In this document: in pieces, positions 55,526 to 63,956 of the stretch
Position numbering within the stretch: position 1 is the stretch's first letter
Layout: each line of letters opens with the position of its first letter
DNA from: Chitinophaga niabensis
Lineage (GTDB): Bacteria; Bacteroidota; Bacteroidia; Chitinophagales; Chitinophagaceae
Assembly: GCA_017849435.1 (NCBI GenBank)
Contig: JAFIGY010000009.1
Coordinates: 800,608-864,607 of the forward strand
Direction of reading: 5' to 3'
DNA length: 64,000 nucleotides
Made by a program: the position numbers and the translations under genes
Notes under the pieces: generated by a model
The model's database searches: none
Told to the model about the DNA's origin: nothing
The model's input: the letters and a program-made list of their open reading frames with translations, nothing else

Positions 55526-56231
55526 TGAACCGCTGGCCAGGGAGCTGGTAAGGGAATACCTGCAATCACATCCGCAGATCAGCATCGTAGCTGAATGTAA
55601 TGATGGTTTTGAAGGATTGAAAGCCATACAGCAGCATCAACCCGATCTGCTGTTCCTCGATATCCAGATGCCGAAGATCAATGGATTCGAGATGCTGGAG
55701 CTGGTGGACAGGATACCGAATGTGATCTTTACCACCGCTTTTGAAGAATACGCTATTCGCGCCTTTGAGGTGAATGCGGTGGATTACCTGCTGAAACCCT
55801 TTTCCCGTGAACGTTTCGATAAAGCGCTGCAAAAAATGCTGGAGCGGAGAACGGAAGTAACGCCTGAACTGCTGGATACTGCCGCACGTGAAATGCCCAT
55901 GCAGCACAACCGGGTGGTGGTGAAAACCGGCGGGAAGATCAAGATTATACCGGTGCAGGATATTCATTACCTGGAGGCCGCGGACGATTATGTGAAGATC
56001 GTTACACAGGAGGGCCCTTTTCTGAAGAATAAGACCATGACCTTTTTTGAGAAGATGCTGGACCCGCAGCAGTTTATCCGCGTGCATCGTTCCTACATCC
56101 TGAACGTTAGCCAGATCACGCGCCTGGAGCCTTATGAGAAAGAAAGCTATCTCGCCATTTTACGGGACGGGAGCAAAATACTCGTCAGCAAAACAGGATA
56201 TCCCAAGCTGAAGGAGGTGTTAGGACTATGA
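55500..56231 (+). CDS. LytTR family response regulator
   Basis: A 243-residue regulator. Receiver domain (1-120) with DDE at 8-10, acceptor Asp54 in LLFLDIQMPKINGF and Lys in LLKPFSRERF. The LytTR DNA-binding domain (about 138-243) has VKTGGKIKIIPVQDIHYLEAADDYVKI and the loop FIRVHRSYILNVSQI. Partner of the kinase it overlaps. Its stop overlaps the convergent FlK-like gene by 6 bases. Confidence 0.95.
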   Translation: MIKTILIDDEPLARELVREYLQSHPQISIVAECNDGFEGLKAIQQHQPDLLFLDIQMPKINGFEMLELVDRIPNVIFTTAFEEYAIRAFEVNAVDYLLKPFSRERFDKALQKMLERRTEVTPELLDTAAREMPMQHNRVVVKTGGKIKIIPVQDIHYLEAADDYVKIVTQEGPFLKNKTMTFFEKMLDPQQFIRVHRSYILNVSQITRLEPYEKESYLAILRDGSKILVSKTGYPKLKEVLGL

Positions 56232-56615
56232 TGGATCAAACAGCTTTTTGAGTTTTTCTTTTTTCAGGATCTTCTGTCCCTGTTCGCCAAACGCGATCAC
56301 CTTATCGCCTACACGCGCTTCAAACCGGCAGATGATCTCATGCCCGTTGATCTCCTTCACCGTGGCAATGAAATATACCTGGCTGCCTTCCACGGCCGGC
56401 GCCACATGTTGTATGCTGATCATGGTGCCGATGCCTTCTTCGTCCGTTTCCTTCATTTCCAGCACAAACAGCCGGCAACACCATTCGGCATCGCGGGCCA
56501 GCGCGAATGTGGCGTAAACAGGATGTACGAGCCCATTGTCAAAGGCTGCGCAATCTTCTTTGCGCACGCTGCGCCGGAATGTTTTCGTGTCCCCGGGTTT
56601 GAAGATGTGGAGCAT
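56226..56615 (-). CDS. FlK-like hotdog thioesterase
   Basis: A 129-residue hotdog protein that resembles FlK, the fluoroacetyl-CoA thioesterase of Streptomyces cattleya. Thr36, Glu44 and His70 keep the same spacing as FlK Thr42, Glu50 and His76 (VYATFALARDAEW; GIGTMISIQHVAPA). The fold-typical VEGSQVYFIATVKEINGHEIICRFEA follows. It likely hydrolyses a small acyl-CoA; fluoroacetate specificity is not implied. The mntH stop codon lies about 11 bases away on the same strand. Confidence 0.8.
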   Translation of the reverse strand: MLHIFKPGDTKTFRRSVRKEDCAAFDNGLVHPVYATFALARDAEWCCRLFVLEMKETDEEGIGTMISIQHVAPAVEGSQVYFIATVKEINGHEIICRFEARVGDKVIAFGEQGQKILKKEKLKKLFDPS

Positions 56616-56626
56616 GTGATCAGTTT

Positions 56627-58507
56627 TTATTGTACCACCAATACGGGAATATGTACATAGTGGCGAACGTAGTTAACGGTTTCGCCATAGATCCAGTCTT
56701 TGATACCGGTATGCCCGTGCCCGCCCAGCACGAGGAGGTCCGCCTGTTCCAGCTTCACCAGCCGCACGATCTCTTTGGCGCGGTGCCGGTAGCCCAGTAC
56801 GCCTTTGGCCTGGATGTTCCGGGTATGCAGCAGGGCAAGATAGGTATCCAGTTGTTCCTGATCCTTGCGGCTTTCAAAATCATCCGCTTCTTTCCCGAAA
56901 TACCGGGCTGGCGCACTTTCCACGATATGGATGAGGATGTATGCTGTATCAGGGGTGCCCTGGGCGAGGGCATTGGCGATGATCTTCTCGTCATGCTGGG
57001 AAAAATCCAGCGCCATCGCTATCCGCTTGTATACCGGTGTTTCCAGGCTGCCGAGCGTGATCTGTGTGGGGTGCATGCGGGCGGAGCCTTTCTGACGGTA
57101 GCGGCTGAGGAAAGGATAGATGATCGTGATCACGAGCAGGGCAATAAAAGCCAGTCCTGCCAGGAGAATGAGGCCATCCACCCAGATGCTTTTGCTTTCG
57201 CTGATAAAGCTGCCGGCTTCTGCGTATACCATCCTGATGTTAAGGTAGATCAAAACTCCGGAAATAAGCCATGCGGCAATTTTTGTTAACGGTTTGATGG
57301 CGAAATTCCCCATCGTCTGTTTATCACTCACAAAGTGGATCAGTGGGATGATGGCGAAGCCCAGCTGCAGGCTCAGCAATACCTGGCTGAACACCAGCAG
57401 CTGGCCTATCTTTTGTTCGCCTGCCAGCAGGATCACCAGCAGGGCGGGAACAATGGCCACCAGCCGGGTGATCAGTCGCCGCAGCCAGGGATTGATACGG
57501 AGCCGGAGATAGCCTTCCATCACGATTTGTCCGGCCAGTGTACCCGTTACGGTAGAGCTCTGACCGGCCGCGATCAGTGCCACCGCGAACAGAATGGGCG
57601 CGAGTTTGCCGCCGAGCAAAGGCTCCAGCATGCGGTGCGCTTCATGCAGGTCCGCGATCCCTGTATGACCCGTCTTGAAGAAAACAGCCGCGGCCAGGAT
57701 CAGGATAGCGGCATTCACGAGGAACGCCAGGTTCAACGCGATGGTCGTATCCAGGAAATTGACCTTCAATGCATGCCGGATACCTGCATCCGTTTTACGG
57801 ATCTTGCGTGTTTGTACCAGTGCTGAATGCAGATAAAGATTATGCGGCATTACCGTAGCGCCGATAATACCGATAGCAATATACAAGGCAGTATCATCCG
57901 GCAGGGATGGTACAAAACCTTTCACTACTTCCGCCATATGCGGTTTGGCCAGTACGAGTTGTATGAAGAATGAGGTGCCCACGATTGCTACCAGCGCAAT
58001 AATGAAAGCCTCCATTTTGCGTATGCCATACCGTTGTAACAACAGTAGCAGGAAGGTATCCAGCACCGTCAGTGAAACGCCCCACATCAAAGGCAGTCCT
58101 GTCAACAGCTGTATCCCGATCGCCATACCGAGCACTTCCGCAAGGTCCGTAGCGGCGATGGCTATTTCGGCGAGGATATAGAGAATGAAATTGACAGGAG
58201 CGGGATAGGTTTCCCGGTTGGCCTGCGCAAGGTCGCGCCCGCGCACGATCCCCAGTCTTGCGCTGAGACTTTGTAACAGCAGCGCCATCAGGTTGCTCAT
58301 CAGCAATACCCATATCAGCGTGTATCCGTATTGGCTGCCGCCGGCTAAGTCTGTAGCCCAGTTGCCGGGATCCATATATCCGACGCTGACGAGATAGGCG
58401 GGGCCAAAGAAAGCCAATATCCTTCGCCAGCGCGGTTTGTGCCGGGATGTGGTATCTATGCTCTGATGTACTTCGCTTAATGAAGCGGTATGTTCCTGCA
58501 ATCTCAT
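56627..58507 (-). CDS. mntH: Nramp-type divalent metal transporter fused to a C-terminal universal stress domain
   Basis: A 626-residue inner membrane importer of Mn(II) or Fe(II) driven by protons. The Nramp metal site motifs Asp46-Pro-Gly-Asn49 in YMDPGNWATD and MPHN in GATVMPHNLYLHSALV are present, with about eleven helices up to residue 470. From about 485 to 626 a UspA domain is fused (KRIAMALDFSQHDEKII; nucleotide loop LVLGGHGHTGIKDWIYG). The USP domain would lie in the cytoplasm and may gate transport by ATP or stress signals. Its start is 6 bases from the mntR stop: mntR-mntH form an operon. Confidence 0.94.
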   Translation of the reverse strand: MRLQEHTASLSEVHQSIDTTSRHKPRWRRILAFFGPAYLVSVGYMDPGNWATDLAGGSQYGYTLIWVLLMSNLMALLLQSLSARLGIVRGRDLAQANRETYPAPVNFILYILAEIAIAATDLAEVLGMAIGIQLLTGLPLMWGVSLTVLDTFLLLLLQRYGIRKMEAFIIALVAIVGTSFFIQLVLAKPHMAEVVKGFVPSLPDDTALYIAIGIIGATVMPHNLYLHSALVQTRKIRKTDAGIRHALKVNFLDTTIALNLAFLVNAAILILAAAVFFKTGHTGIADLHEAHRMLEPLLGGKLAPILFAVALIAAGQSSTVTGTLAGQIVMEGYLRLRINPWLRRLITRLVAIVPALLVILLAGEQKIGQLLVFSQVLLSLQLGFAIIPLIHFVSDKQTMGNFAIKPLTKIAAWLISGVLIYLNIRMVYAEAGSFISESKSIWVDGLILLAGLAFIALLVITIIYPFLSRYRQKGSARMHPTQITLGSLETPVYKRIAMALDFSQHDEKIIANALAQGTPDTAYILIHIVESAPARYFGKEADDFESRKDQEQLDTYLALLHTRNIQAKGVLGYRHRAKEIVRLVKLEQADLLVLGGHGHTGIKDWIYGETVNYVRHYVHIPVLVVQ

Positions 58508-58513
58508 CTGTAC

Positions 58514-59173
58514 TTATAATGATTTCACCATGATACTTTTCGATACCTGCTCGCTGATTGTAAAAGCGGGCTGATTGCGGATCTTGATCTCCACTGAATT
58601 GTCAAACTCATATCGTTCGATGATATCGATCTGTGTGCCGAGTTTGATGCCTTTTGCATGGAGGAATTGGAGCAGCGAAGAGGATTGATCGGATACGCCG
58701 GCCACTTCCAGACGGCGGGCCGTGGCTTTGTCGAGAGACACCAGCTGCCGTGTTTTACTGATCCTTCCCTGTGCGTCCGGGATCGGGTCGCCATGCGGGT
58801 CTGTGGTAGGATTGCCCAGGAACTCACTCAGGCGGTTGATAAGCTTTTCGCTTCGCACATGTTCCAGCTCCTCAGCGATCTCATGCACTTCATTCCAGCT
58901 GAATGCCAGCTTGTCCACCAGGAAACATTCCCACAGCCGGTGGCGGCGAACGATCTGCAGGGCCATTTTGCGCCCTTCGTGCGTGAGGCTGATCCCCTGG
59001 TATTTTTCATAGTCGATCAGCTTTTTCTCCTTCAGTTTTTTCGCCATATCCGTCACCGATGCCGGTTTCGTGTCCAGCTCATAAGCAATGGCATTGGTAC
59101 TCACCACGTTCGTACCTTCCTGCAGCTTGTAAATGGACTTGATATAATTCTCTTCCGCGACCGTCAAATTCAT
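58514..59173 (-). CDS. mntR: DtxR/MntR family metal-dependent repressor
   Basis: A 219-residue iron/manganese-dependent repressor. N-terminal winged helix (about 1-62: VSTNAIAYELDTKPASVTDMAKKLKEKKLI), metal-binding dimerisation domain (RRHRLWECFLVDKLAFSWNEVHEIAEELEHV with candidate Glu and His ligands), and a C-terminal FeoA/SH3-like domain (about 145-219). It probably shuts off its own operon, mntR-mntH, when Mn(II) is enough; a matching palindrome is found just upstream. Confidence 0.93.
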   Translation of the reverse strand: MNLTVAEENYIKSIYKLQEGTNVVSTNAIAYELDTKPASVTDMAKKLKEKKLIDYEKYQGISLTHEGRKMALQIVRRHRLWECFLVDKLAFSWNEVHEIAEELEHVRSEKLINRLSEFLGNPTTDPHGDPIPDAQGRISKTRQLVSLDKATARRLEVAGVSDQSSSLLQFLHAKGIKLGTQIDIIERYEFDNSVEIKIRNQPAFTISEQVSKSIMVKSL

Positions 59174-59184
59174 GGTATCTAAAA

Positions 59185-59210
59185 TATTATTTAGACAAAT
59201 CTAAATAATA
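59185..59210. promoter_or_regulatory. palindromic operator of mntR-mntH overlapping the -7 element
   Basis: TATTATTTAGA (59185-59195) and TCTAAATAATA (59200-59210) are a perfect 11-bp inverted repeat with a CAAA centre. On the minus strand the centre contains TAGATTTG (59203-59196), a TAnnTTTG -7 element, so a bound dimer would block the promoter. The site is 12 bases before the mntR start. A half-site-like TCTAAA also lies at 59178-59183. Confidence 0.7.
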
Positions 59211-59281
59211 AATTTGAAAATGCTAAAGAACTGGGAGAAATATCAAATTATTTTTAGATTGCCGTTCAATTACAGCAAAAT

Positions 59282-60202
59282 ATGCGCAAATTCCTACTCC
59301 TGACACTCATGGCTGGCCTGCTGGCAGCCTGCAAGAACAAGCCTAAAAAGATCGATGATGAGGACAAGGTGCTCACTTTTGCTGATTTCAAAGCGTTCTT
59401 TCCTGCTACCGCTCTGAGTTACAAGCTGAGCGCGGACTCATTCAAACGCCGTATCCCGGATACCTTTGCCCTGAAAGCCAAAGTAGTGAAGCAATTCCTC
59501 CCTGACACGCTGGCGAAAGGTGTTTTCGCTGAGCGGCCCCGGTACTTCCCGCGGGCTTATTTCAAAACGGACGGCATGCAGTATTTCATTGTGGAAGGTA
59601 CGGGCAAAGCCGGCAGCGCTGCCTGGTTGTGCCTGTTTGACAAGCAGGGCGCTTTCCTGCGGCGGCACCTCGTGGCCAGGAATCTTCCCGGCAGCAATGT
59701 GCGGGCAGGGGTGGTGATCGACAATAAGCTCAATATTAAGGTGACAACGGAAACGCAGCGGGCACCCGGACAAATATCCACCCGCGAGGATGTTTATGGT
59801 GTGAACCCTGATGGTACGCTGGCGTTGATACTTACTAACTCTAACGAACCAACGAATCTCGGTGTGTATAATCCCATCGATACCCTGCCGCGCAAGCACA
59901 AGTTCTCCGGGAACTACAGCGCAGGAGAGCAGAATCTCGTGTCTATCCGCGACGGGGAAACGGCGCGGGAGTTCCAGTTCTTTGTCCATTTTTCCCGGGA
60001 TAAGGGCGCCTGTTCCGGCGAAGTGGATGGCACAGGGCGTTTCACGGGGGCTAATACCGGGCAGTACCGCGACAAACGATCCAATTGCATCATTGATTTC
60101 AGGTTTGGCGCTGGAAAGGTGACCATTACCGAAACGGGTTGCGGGGCTTATCGCGGGATCAAATGTTTCTTTGAAGGTACTTACGTTAAAAAGAAAAAAT
60201 AA
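59282..60202 (+). CDS. lipoprotein of unknown function
   Basis: A 306-residue lipoprotein (lipobox LLAAC, Cys17). The mature part has a charged start (KNKPKKIDDEDK), a helix FADFKAFFPA, and later beta strands. The last 75 residues hold four Cys (GACSGE, SNCIID, TGCGAYRG, IKCFFEG), perhaps two disulfides. No family recognised. It is transcribed away from mntR and 5 bases ahead of the VOC gene. Confidence 0.8.
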   Translation: MRKFLLLTLMAGLLAACKNKPKKIDDEDKVLTFADFKAFFPATALSYKLSADSFKRRIPDTFALKAKVVKQFLPDTLAKGVFAERPRYFPRAYFKTDGMQYFIVEGTGKAGSAAWLCLFDKQGAFLRRHLVARNLPGSNVRAGVVIDNKLNIKVTTETQRAPGQISTREDVYGVNPDGTLALILTNSNEPTNLGVYNPIDTLPRKHKFSGNYSAGEQNLVSIRDGETAREFQFFVHFSRDKGACSGEVDGTGRFTGANTGQYRDKRSNCIIDFRFGAGKVTITETGCGAYRGIKCFFEGTYVKKKK

Positions 60203-60207
60203 CGCGT

Positions 60208-60594
60208 ATGAAACGAGTAACCGGCATTGGCGGTGTGTTCTTCAAATGCGAGGATCCCGCTAAAATGAATGAATGGTATGGCCGTCATTTGGGCATGCCC
60301 GTGACCGAATGGGGCGCTTCTTTCGTGTCCCGCAGCCTTGAAGATCCGCAGAAGGCTTGTCGCACGCAATGGTGTGCATTCGAAAAAGGCACTGATTATT
60401 TTCAGCCGAGCGGGAAGCCGTTCATGTTCAATTACCGGGTGGAGAACCTGGTGGAGTTGCTGAAAGTGTTGAAGGACGAGGGGGTAGAGGTAGTTGGGGA
60501 GATACAGGAATATGAGTACGGAAAGTTCGGGTGGATCATGGATCCGGAAGGGAATAAGATAGAATTGTGGGAGCCGGCGGAAGAGAGTATATAA
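60208..60594 (+). CDS. VOC family (glyoxalase/bleomycin resistance-like) protein
   Basis: A 128-residue protein with two beta-alpha-beta-beta-beta units of the vicinal oxygen chelate fold: RVTGIGGVFFKCEDPAKMNEWY at the start and YGKFGWIMDPEGNKIELWEPAEE at the end, the latter with the usual metal Glu. Substrate unknown. Probably cotranscribed with the lipoprotein gene 5 bases upstream. Confidence 0.88.
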   Translation: MKRVTGIGGVFFKCEDPAKMNEWYGRHLGMPVTEWGASFVSRSLEDPQKACRTQWCAFEKGTDYFQPSGKPFMFNYRVENLVELLKVLKDEGVEVVGEIQEYEYGKFGWIMDPEGNKIELWEPAEESI

Positions 60595-60603
60595 CTACTA
60601 CGG

Positions 60604-61245
60604 CTATACGTTCCTTTGAATAATGTTCAGGAAGCTGACCCGGCTGATAAAGCGTGCGCCCAGCGACGCAAGGTGATGCGTATGCACCTGGCAGTCCACG
60701 ATCGCCAGTTCTTCCCGGTATTGTTTTACGAAAGTGATAAAGGCGGCTTTGGATGCATTGCTGACCAGCGAGAACATGCTTTCCCCGAAAAAGCACTTTC
60801 CCAGTTTTAAACCATACAATCCGCCCACCAGTTTATCTTCCTGCCAGCATTCTACTGACATCGCATATCCTGCGCGGTGCAGGCGTTTATATGCATCGAT
60901 CATATCCCTGGTGATCCAGGTGCCCGCTTGTCCCTCCCGGGGAACCGTTCTGCAGTTATTGATCACGGCGCTGAAATCCTCGTTGACGGATATACGAAAA
61001 TCTCCTTTGCGCAGCACCTGTTTCATGCTGTGGGAAACTTTCAGTTCATCCGGGAAGAGCACGAACCGTGGATCAGGAGACCACCACAGGATGGGCCTTC
61101 TGTTGTACCAGGGGAAGATTCCCGAGCGATAGGCAAGCAGCAGTCTTTCTTCCATCAGATCTCCGCCGATGGCGAGGAGGCCATCGGGTTCCGCCATGGA
61201 GAGCGGCGGAAAAAAGAGTTCGTTGTTGAGATAATAATGGGGCAT
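60604..61245 (-). CDS. aat: leucyl/phenylalanyl-tRNA-protein transferase
   Basis: A 213-residue enzyme that adds Leu or Phe to proteins with N-terminal Arg or Lys, marking them for ClpAP. Family features: FPPLSMAEPDGLLAIGGDL, AYRSGIFPWYNRRPILWWSPDPRFVLFP, and LVGGLYGLKLGKCFFGESMFS. The clpS stop (TGA) is directly followed by its ATG, so the two are translationally coupled, and together they form the N-degron pathway. Confidence 0.97.
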   Translation of the reverse strand: MPHYYLNNELFFPPLSMAEPDGLLAIGGDLMEERLLLAYRSGIFPWYNRRPILWWSPDPRFVLFPDELKVSHSMKQVLRKGDFRISVNEDFSAVINNCRTVPREGQAGTWITRDMIDAYKRLHRAGYAMSVECWQEDKLVGGLYGLKLGKCFFGESMFSLVSNASKAAFITFVKQYREELAIVDCQVHTHHLASLGARFISRVSFLNIIQRNV

Positions 61246-61572
61246 TCAGTAAGCGACAGTTTCTTCCAGGGTGGCGCTGATCCCTCTGTCCAGCAGAGCT
61301 TCGCACATTGGTCGGAGGTCTGTGTAATCACCCTGTTTTACCGCATATTTCCCTTTGTAGTGGATGAGGAGGGCGCATTGTTCCGCCTGCTCTTCCGTAT
61401 GGCCGCAGACTTCCATAAGCGACTGTATCACCCAGTCGAAAGTATTTACCTCATCATTCCAGACCACTAAACTAAAGGGAGATTGCTCGTCTGTTTCAAC
61501 CAGCACATCTTCCTTTTCTTTAACGGACACGCCCGTTCCCATATAACCCATGATCGGTGAGAATGTTTCCAC
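61246..61572 (-). CDS. clpS: ATP-dependent Clp protease adaptor ClpS
   Basis: A 108-residue adaptor that passes N-degron substrates to the Clp unfoldase. The core has FSLVVWNDEVNTFDWVIQSLMEVCGHTEEQAEQCALLIHYKGKYAV, with the Asn-Asp of the substrate pocket. A 30-residue N-terminal tail precedes it, as usual. It is the first gene of a clpS-aat pair whose products act in sequence on the same substrates. Confidence 0.96.
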   Translation of the reverse strand: METFSPIMGYMGTGVSVKEKEDVLVETDEQSPFSLVVWNDEVNTFDWVIQSLMEVCGHTEEQAEQCALLIHYKGKYAVKQGDYTDLRPMCEALLDRGISATLEETVAY

Positions 61573-61632
61573 AAAGTTACATTTTTTTGGGAATGCCGTG
61601 GGGTTTGGCAGAATGGTTGTAAATTGACGGAT

Positions 61633-63807
61633 ATGAAAGGATTGGTTTTATTAATGGAGATGAGTTTACCCCTGAAAGATCCGGTACCCATTTTTTCACT
61701 GGTATTATTTATTATCCTGTTGGCGCCCATTATCCTGCGGAAGTTCAGGATACCGAGTATCATCGGGCTGATACTGGCAGGGATGGCGATAGGGGACCAT
61801 GGGTTCAGGGTGATAGAGAAAGGCAGCATCGATCTGTTCGGGAAGGCCGGTTTGCTGTATATCATGTTCCTGGCCGGATTGGAGCTGGATATGACGGAGT
61901 TCAGGAAAAACCGGCACCGGAGCCTCGTTTTCGGGATGTTCACTTTCTTCATTCCGCTTGTGTTGGGCTACCTGCTCTGTACCTATGTGCTGCATTTTTC
62001 TTTGATGGCTTCCCTGCTGATCTCCAGCATGTTTGCCACTCATACGCTGGTCGCTTATCCGTTGGCCAGCCGGCTCGGGATCAGTAAGAATGAAGCGGTG
62101 ACGGTGGCAGTAGGGGGTACGATCATCACAGATACAGCAGTATTGTTGATATTGGCGATCATTACAGGGGCAGAGGCCGGTAATCTGAATACGGCCTTCT
62201 GGTTACAGTTGAGTATATCGCTGGCTATTTTTACAGTAGTGGTGATATGGGGATTCCCGGCCATCGGCAGATGGTTTTTCAGAAAGATCAAGGACGATAA
62301 GACTTCTCACTTCATATTTGTATTGGCGCTCGTATTCCTGGCTGCCTTCCTTGCGGAACTGGCTGGTGTGGAAGCGATCATTGGTGCGTTTTTGGCAGGA
62401 TTGGCATTGAATCAGCTGATACCACATACTTCTCCGCTGATGAACAGGATAGAATTTGTTGGAAACGCTCTTTTCATTCCTTTCTTCCTGATCAGTGTAG
62501 GCATGATCGTAGATCTGCGTGTATTGCTGAAAGGACCGGAAGCCCTGATCATAGCGGGTTCCCTCACTGCCATGGCGCTCGTCAGCAAGTGGCTGGCGGC
62601 ATTCTTCACCCAACTGTCCTTTGGCTATACTGCCACGCAACGCAATGTGATCTTTGGTTTGAGCAGCGCCCACGCAGCGGCTACCATTGCCGTAGTGCTC
62701 ATCGGTTACAACATGGGCATCATCAGTGTGAATGTTCTGAACGGAACTATCGTGCTGATATTGATCACCTGTATGGTGGGTTCATTCGTGACCGAAAGCG
62801 CAGGACGCAAACTGGCGGTTGTAGAAGCTGAGAAGAAACCGGAAATGGCGGGCGGTCCGGAACGCATCCTTGTGCCGATTGCCAATCCGGAGAAAATGGA
62901 ATTGCTGATCGATTTTGCATTAATGGTGAAAGAGCCGGGGAACAATGTGCCGGTGCATCCGCTCGTAGTAGTGCAGGACGATGAGGAGGCGAGAGAAAAG
63001 ATATTCATCAGTAACAAGATGATGGAGAAAGTAGTGATCCATGCCGCGGCATCCGAAAGCAATGTGCAGGTAGTAACGCGTGTAGATCTTAACGTTACAG
63101 ATGGTATTTCACGCGCGGTGAAGGAATTACTCATCTCCGATGTGATCCTCGGCTGGAGCGACAAGAACAGCGCTACCGACAGGCTCTTCGGCACGATCTT
63201 CGGAACTACTACGGACAATGTGCTGCAAAGCGTCTGGGAGACCGTTTACATCTGTCATTTTATCAATCCCTTAAACACTACCAAAAAACTGGTATTGGTC
63301 CTGCCCAGAAATACCGAATACGAACTTGGCTTTGAACACTATCTGCAAAAGACCATTCTGCTGGCCAAACAGGCAGGTGCGAGATTGGTGGTATATGCCG
63401 GCCGCAAAACCCAGGCAGCTGTACAACACATTATCACAGAAGCTAAATCCAGCGTGGAGTTAACGTTTAAAGACCTCGAAAACCTTGAAGACTTCCTTGT
63501 GCTGGCCCGCAACATTTCCCGCGATGATCTGCTGGCAGTAGTATCCGCACGGAAAGGCACACTATCGTACCAACCTTACATGGAAAGTGTACCCGCGAGA
63601 ATGGGTCGTCATTTCAAGGAGAATAACGTCATCCTGATCTATCCCGAACAACGCACTACGGAAAACAGCGAGCCGGGCATGCAGGAAGGAGATATCACGC
63701 TCATGCCTATACAGGAGCAGTTAAGGAACATCAACAAGATCGGAAAAGCAGTGAAACGCATATTCAAAAGCGGCGGTAAGCAGGAGGCGGGGGGAGGAGA
63801 AGAGTAG
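61633..63807 (+). CDS. CPA2 family cation:proton antiporter with C-terminal USP-like domain
   Basis: A 724-residue inner membrane antiporter. About 12 helices (residues 14-400) with PSIIGLILAGMAIGDHG, LFLAGLELDMTEF and VEAIIGAFLAGLALNQLIP mark the KefB/NapA-type exchanger of Na+ or K+ for H+. The C-terminal 300 residues hold two universal-stress-like units (GPERILVPIANPEKMELLIDFAL; LVLVLPRNTEYELGF) in place of the TrkA-N/RCK domain of KefB. ATG 61633 is preferred; a TTG three codons earlier is possible. Confidence 0.9.
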   Translation: MKGLVLLMEMSLPLKDPVPIFSLVLFIILLAPIILRKFRIPSIIGLILAGMAIGDHGFRVIEKGSIDLFGKAGLLYIMFLAGLELDMTEFRKNRHRSLVFGMFTFFIPLVLGYLLCTYVLHFSLMASLLISSMFATHTLVAYPLASRLGISKNEAVTVAVGGTIITDTAVLLILAIITGAEAGNLNTAFWLQLSISLAIFTVVVIWGFPAIGRWFFRKIKDDKTSHFIFVLALVFLAAFLAELAGVEAIIGAFLAGLALNQLIPHTSPLMNRIEFVGNALFIPFFLISVGMIVDLRVLLKGPEALIIAGSLTAMALVSKWLAAFFTQLSFGYTATQRNVIFGLSSAHAAATIAVVLIGYNMGIISVNVLNGTIVLILITCMVGSFVTESAGRKLAVVEAEKKPEMAGGPERILVPIANPEKMELLIDFALMVKEPGNNVPVHPLVVVQDDEEAREKIFISNKMMEKVVIHAAASESNVQVVTRVDLNVTDGISRAVKELLISDVILGWSDKNSATDRLFGTIFGTTTDNVLQSVWETVYICHFINPLNTTKKLVLVLPRNTEYELGFEHYLQKTILLAKQAGARLVVYAGRKTQAAVQHIITEAKSSVELTFKDLENLEDFLVLARNISRDDLLAVVSARKGTLSYQPYMESVPARMGRHFKENNVILIYPEQRTTENSEPGMQEGDITLMPIQEQLRNINKIGKAVKRIFKSGGKQEAGGGEE

Positions 63808-63854
63808 GGATGAAAAATATTTTGAACAAAATTTTTTTGAAATAAAAATCTCTA

Positions 63855-63862
63855 TATATTTG
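63855..63862 (+). promoter_or_regulatory. -7 promoter element upstream of the tRNA-like repeats
   Basis: TATATTTG matches TAnnTTTG, in an AT-rich tract. A TTG at 63837 is 15 bases upstream, shorter than usual. Transcription would start near 63869, 13 bases before the first tRNA-like unit. Confidence 0.5.
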
Positions 63863-63881
63863 CAGCCTCTTACAACAGGAA

Positions 63882-63934
63882 GGGAGTTTAGCTCAGTTGG
63901 TTCAGAGCATTCCGACATAAGTCGGAAGGGTCGG
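63882..63934 (+). pseudogene. tRNA 5'-half-like sequence, copy 1, without T-arm and 3' acceptor
   Basis: The first 27 bases fold as a tRNA acceptor strand and D-arm (GGGAGTTTAGCTCAGTTGG then TTCAGAGCA), as in Bacteroidota valine tRNAs I recall. The next arm is TTCCGAC-ATAA-GTCGGAA, a 7-bp stem with a 4-base loop (or 5 bp with an 8-base loop), not a normal 5-bp stem with 7-base anticodon loop. After AAGGGTCGG the T-arm (TTCGA) and the complement of the acceptor strand are missing. A defective tRNA gene or a tRNA-derived RNA. Confidence 0.55.
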
Positions 63935-63956
63935 TAAGAAAGAGCAAAAAAATATT

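Noticed and set aside
56226-56615. FabZ-type dehydratase for the small hotdog protein
   Set aside because: The Thr/Glu/His spacing fits FlK thioesterases and the FabZ His-Glu motif is absent.
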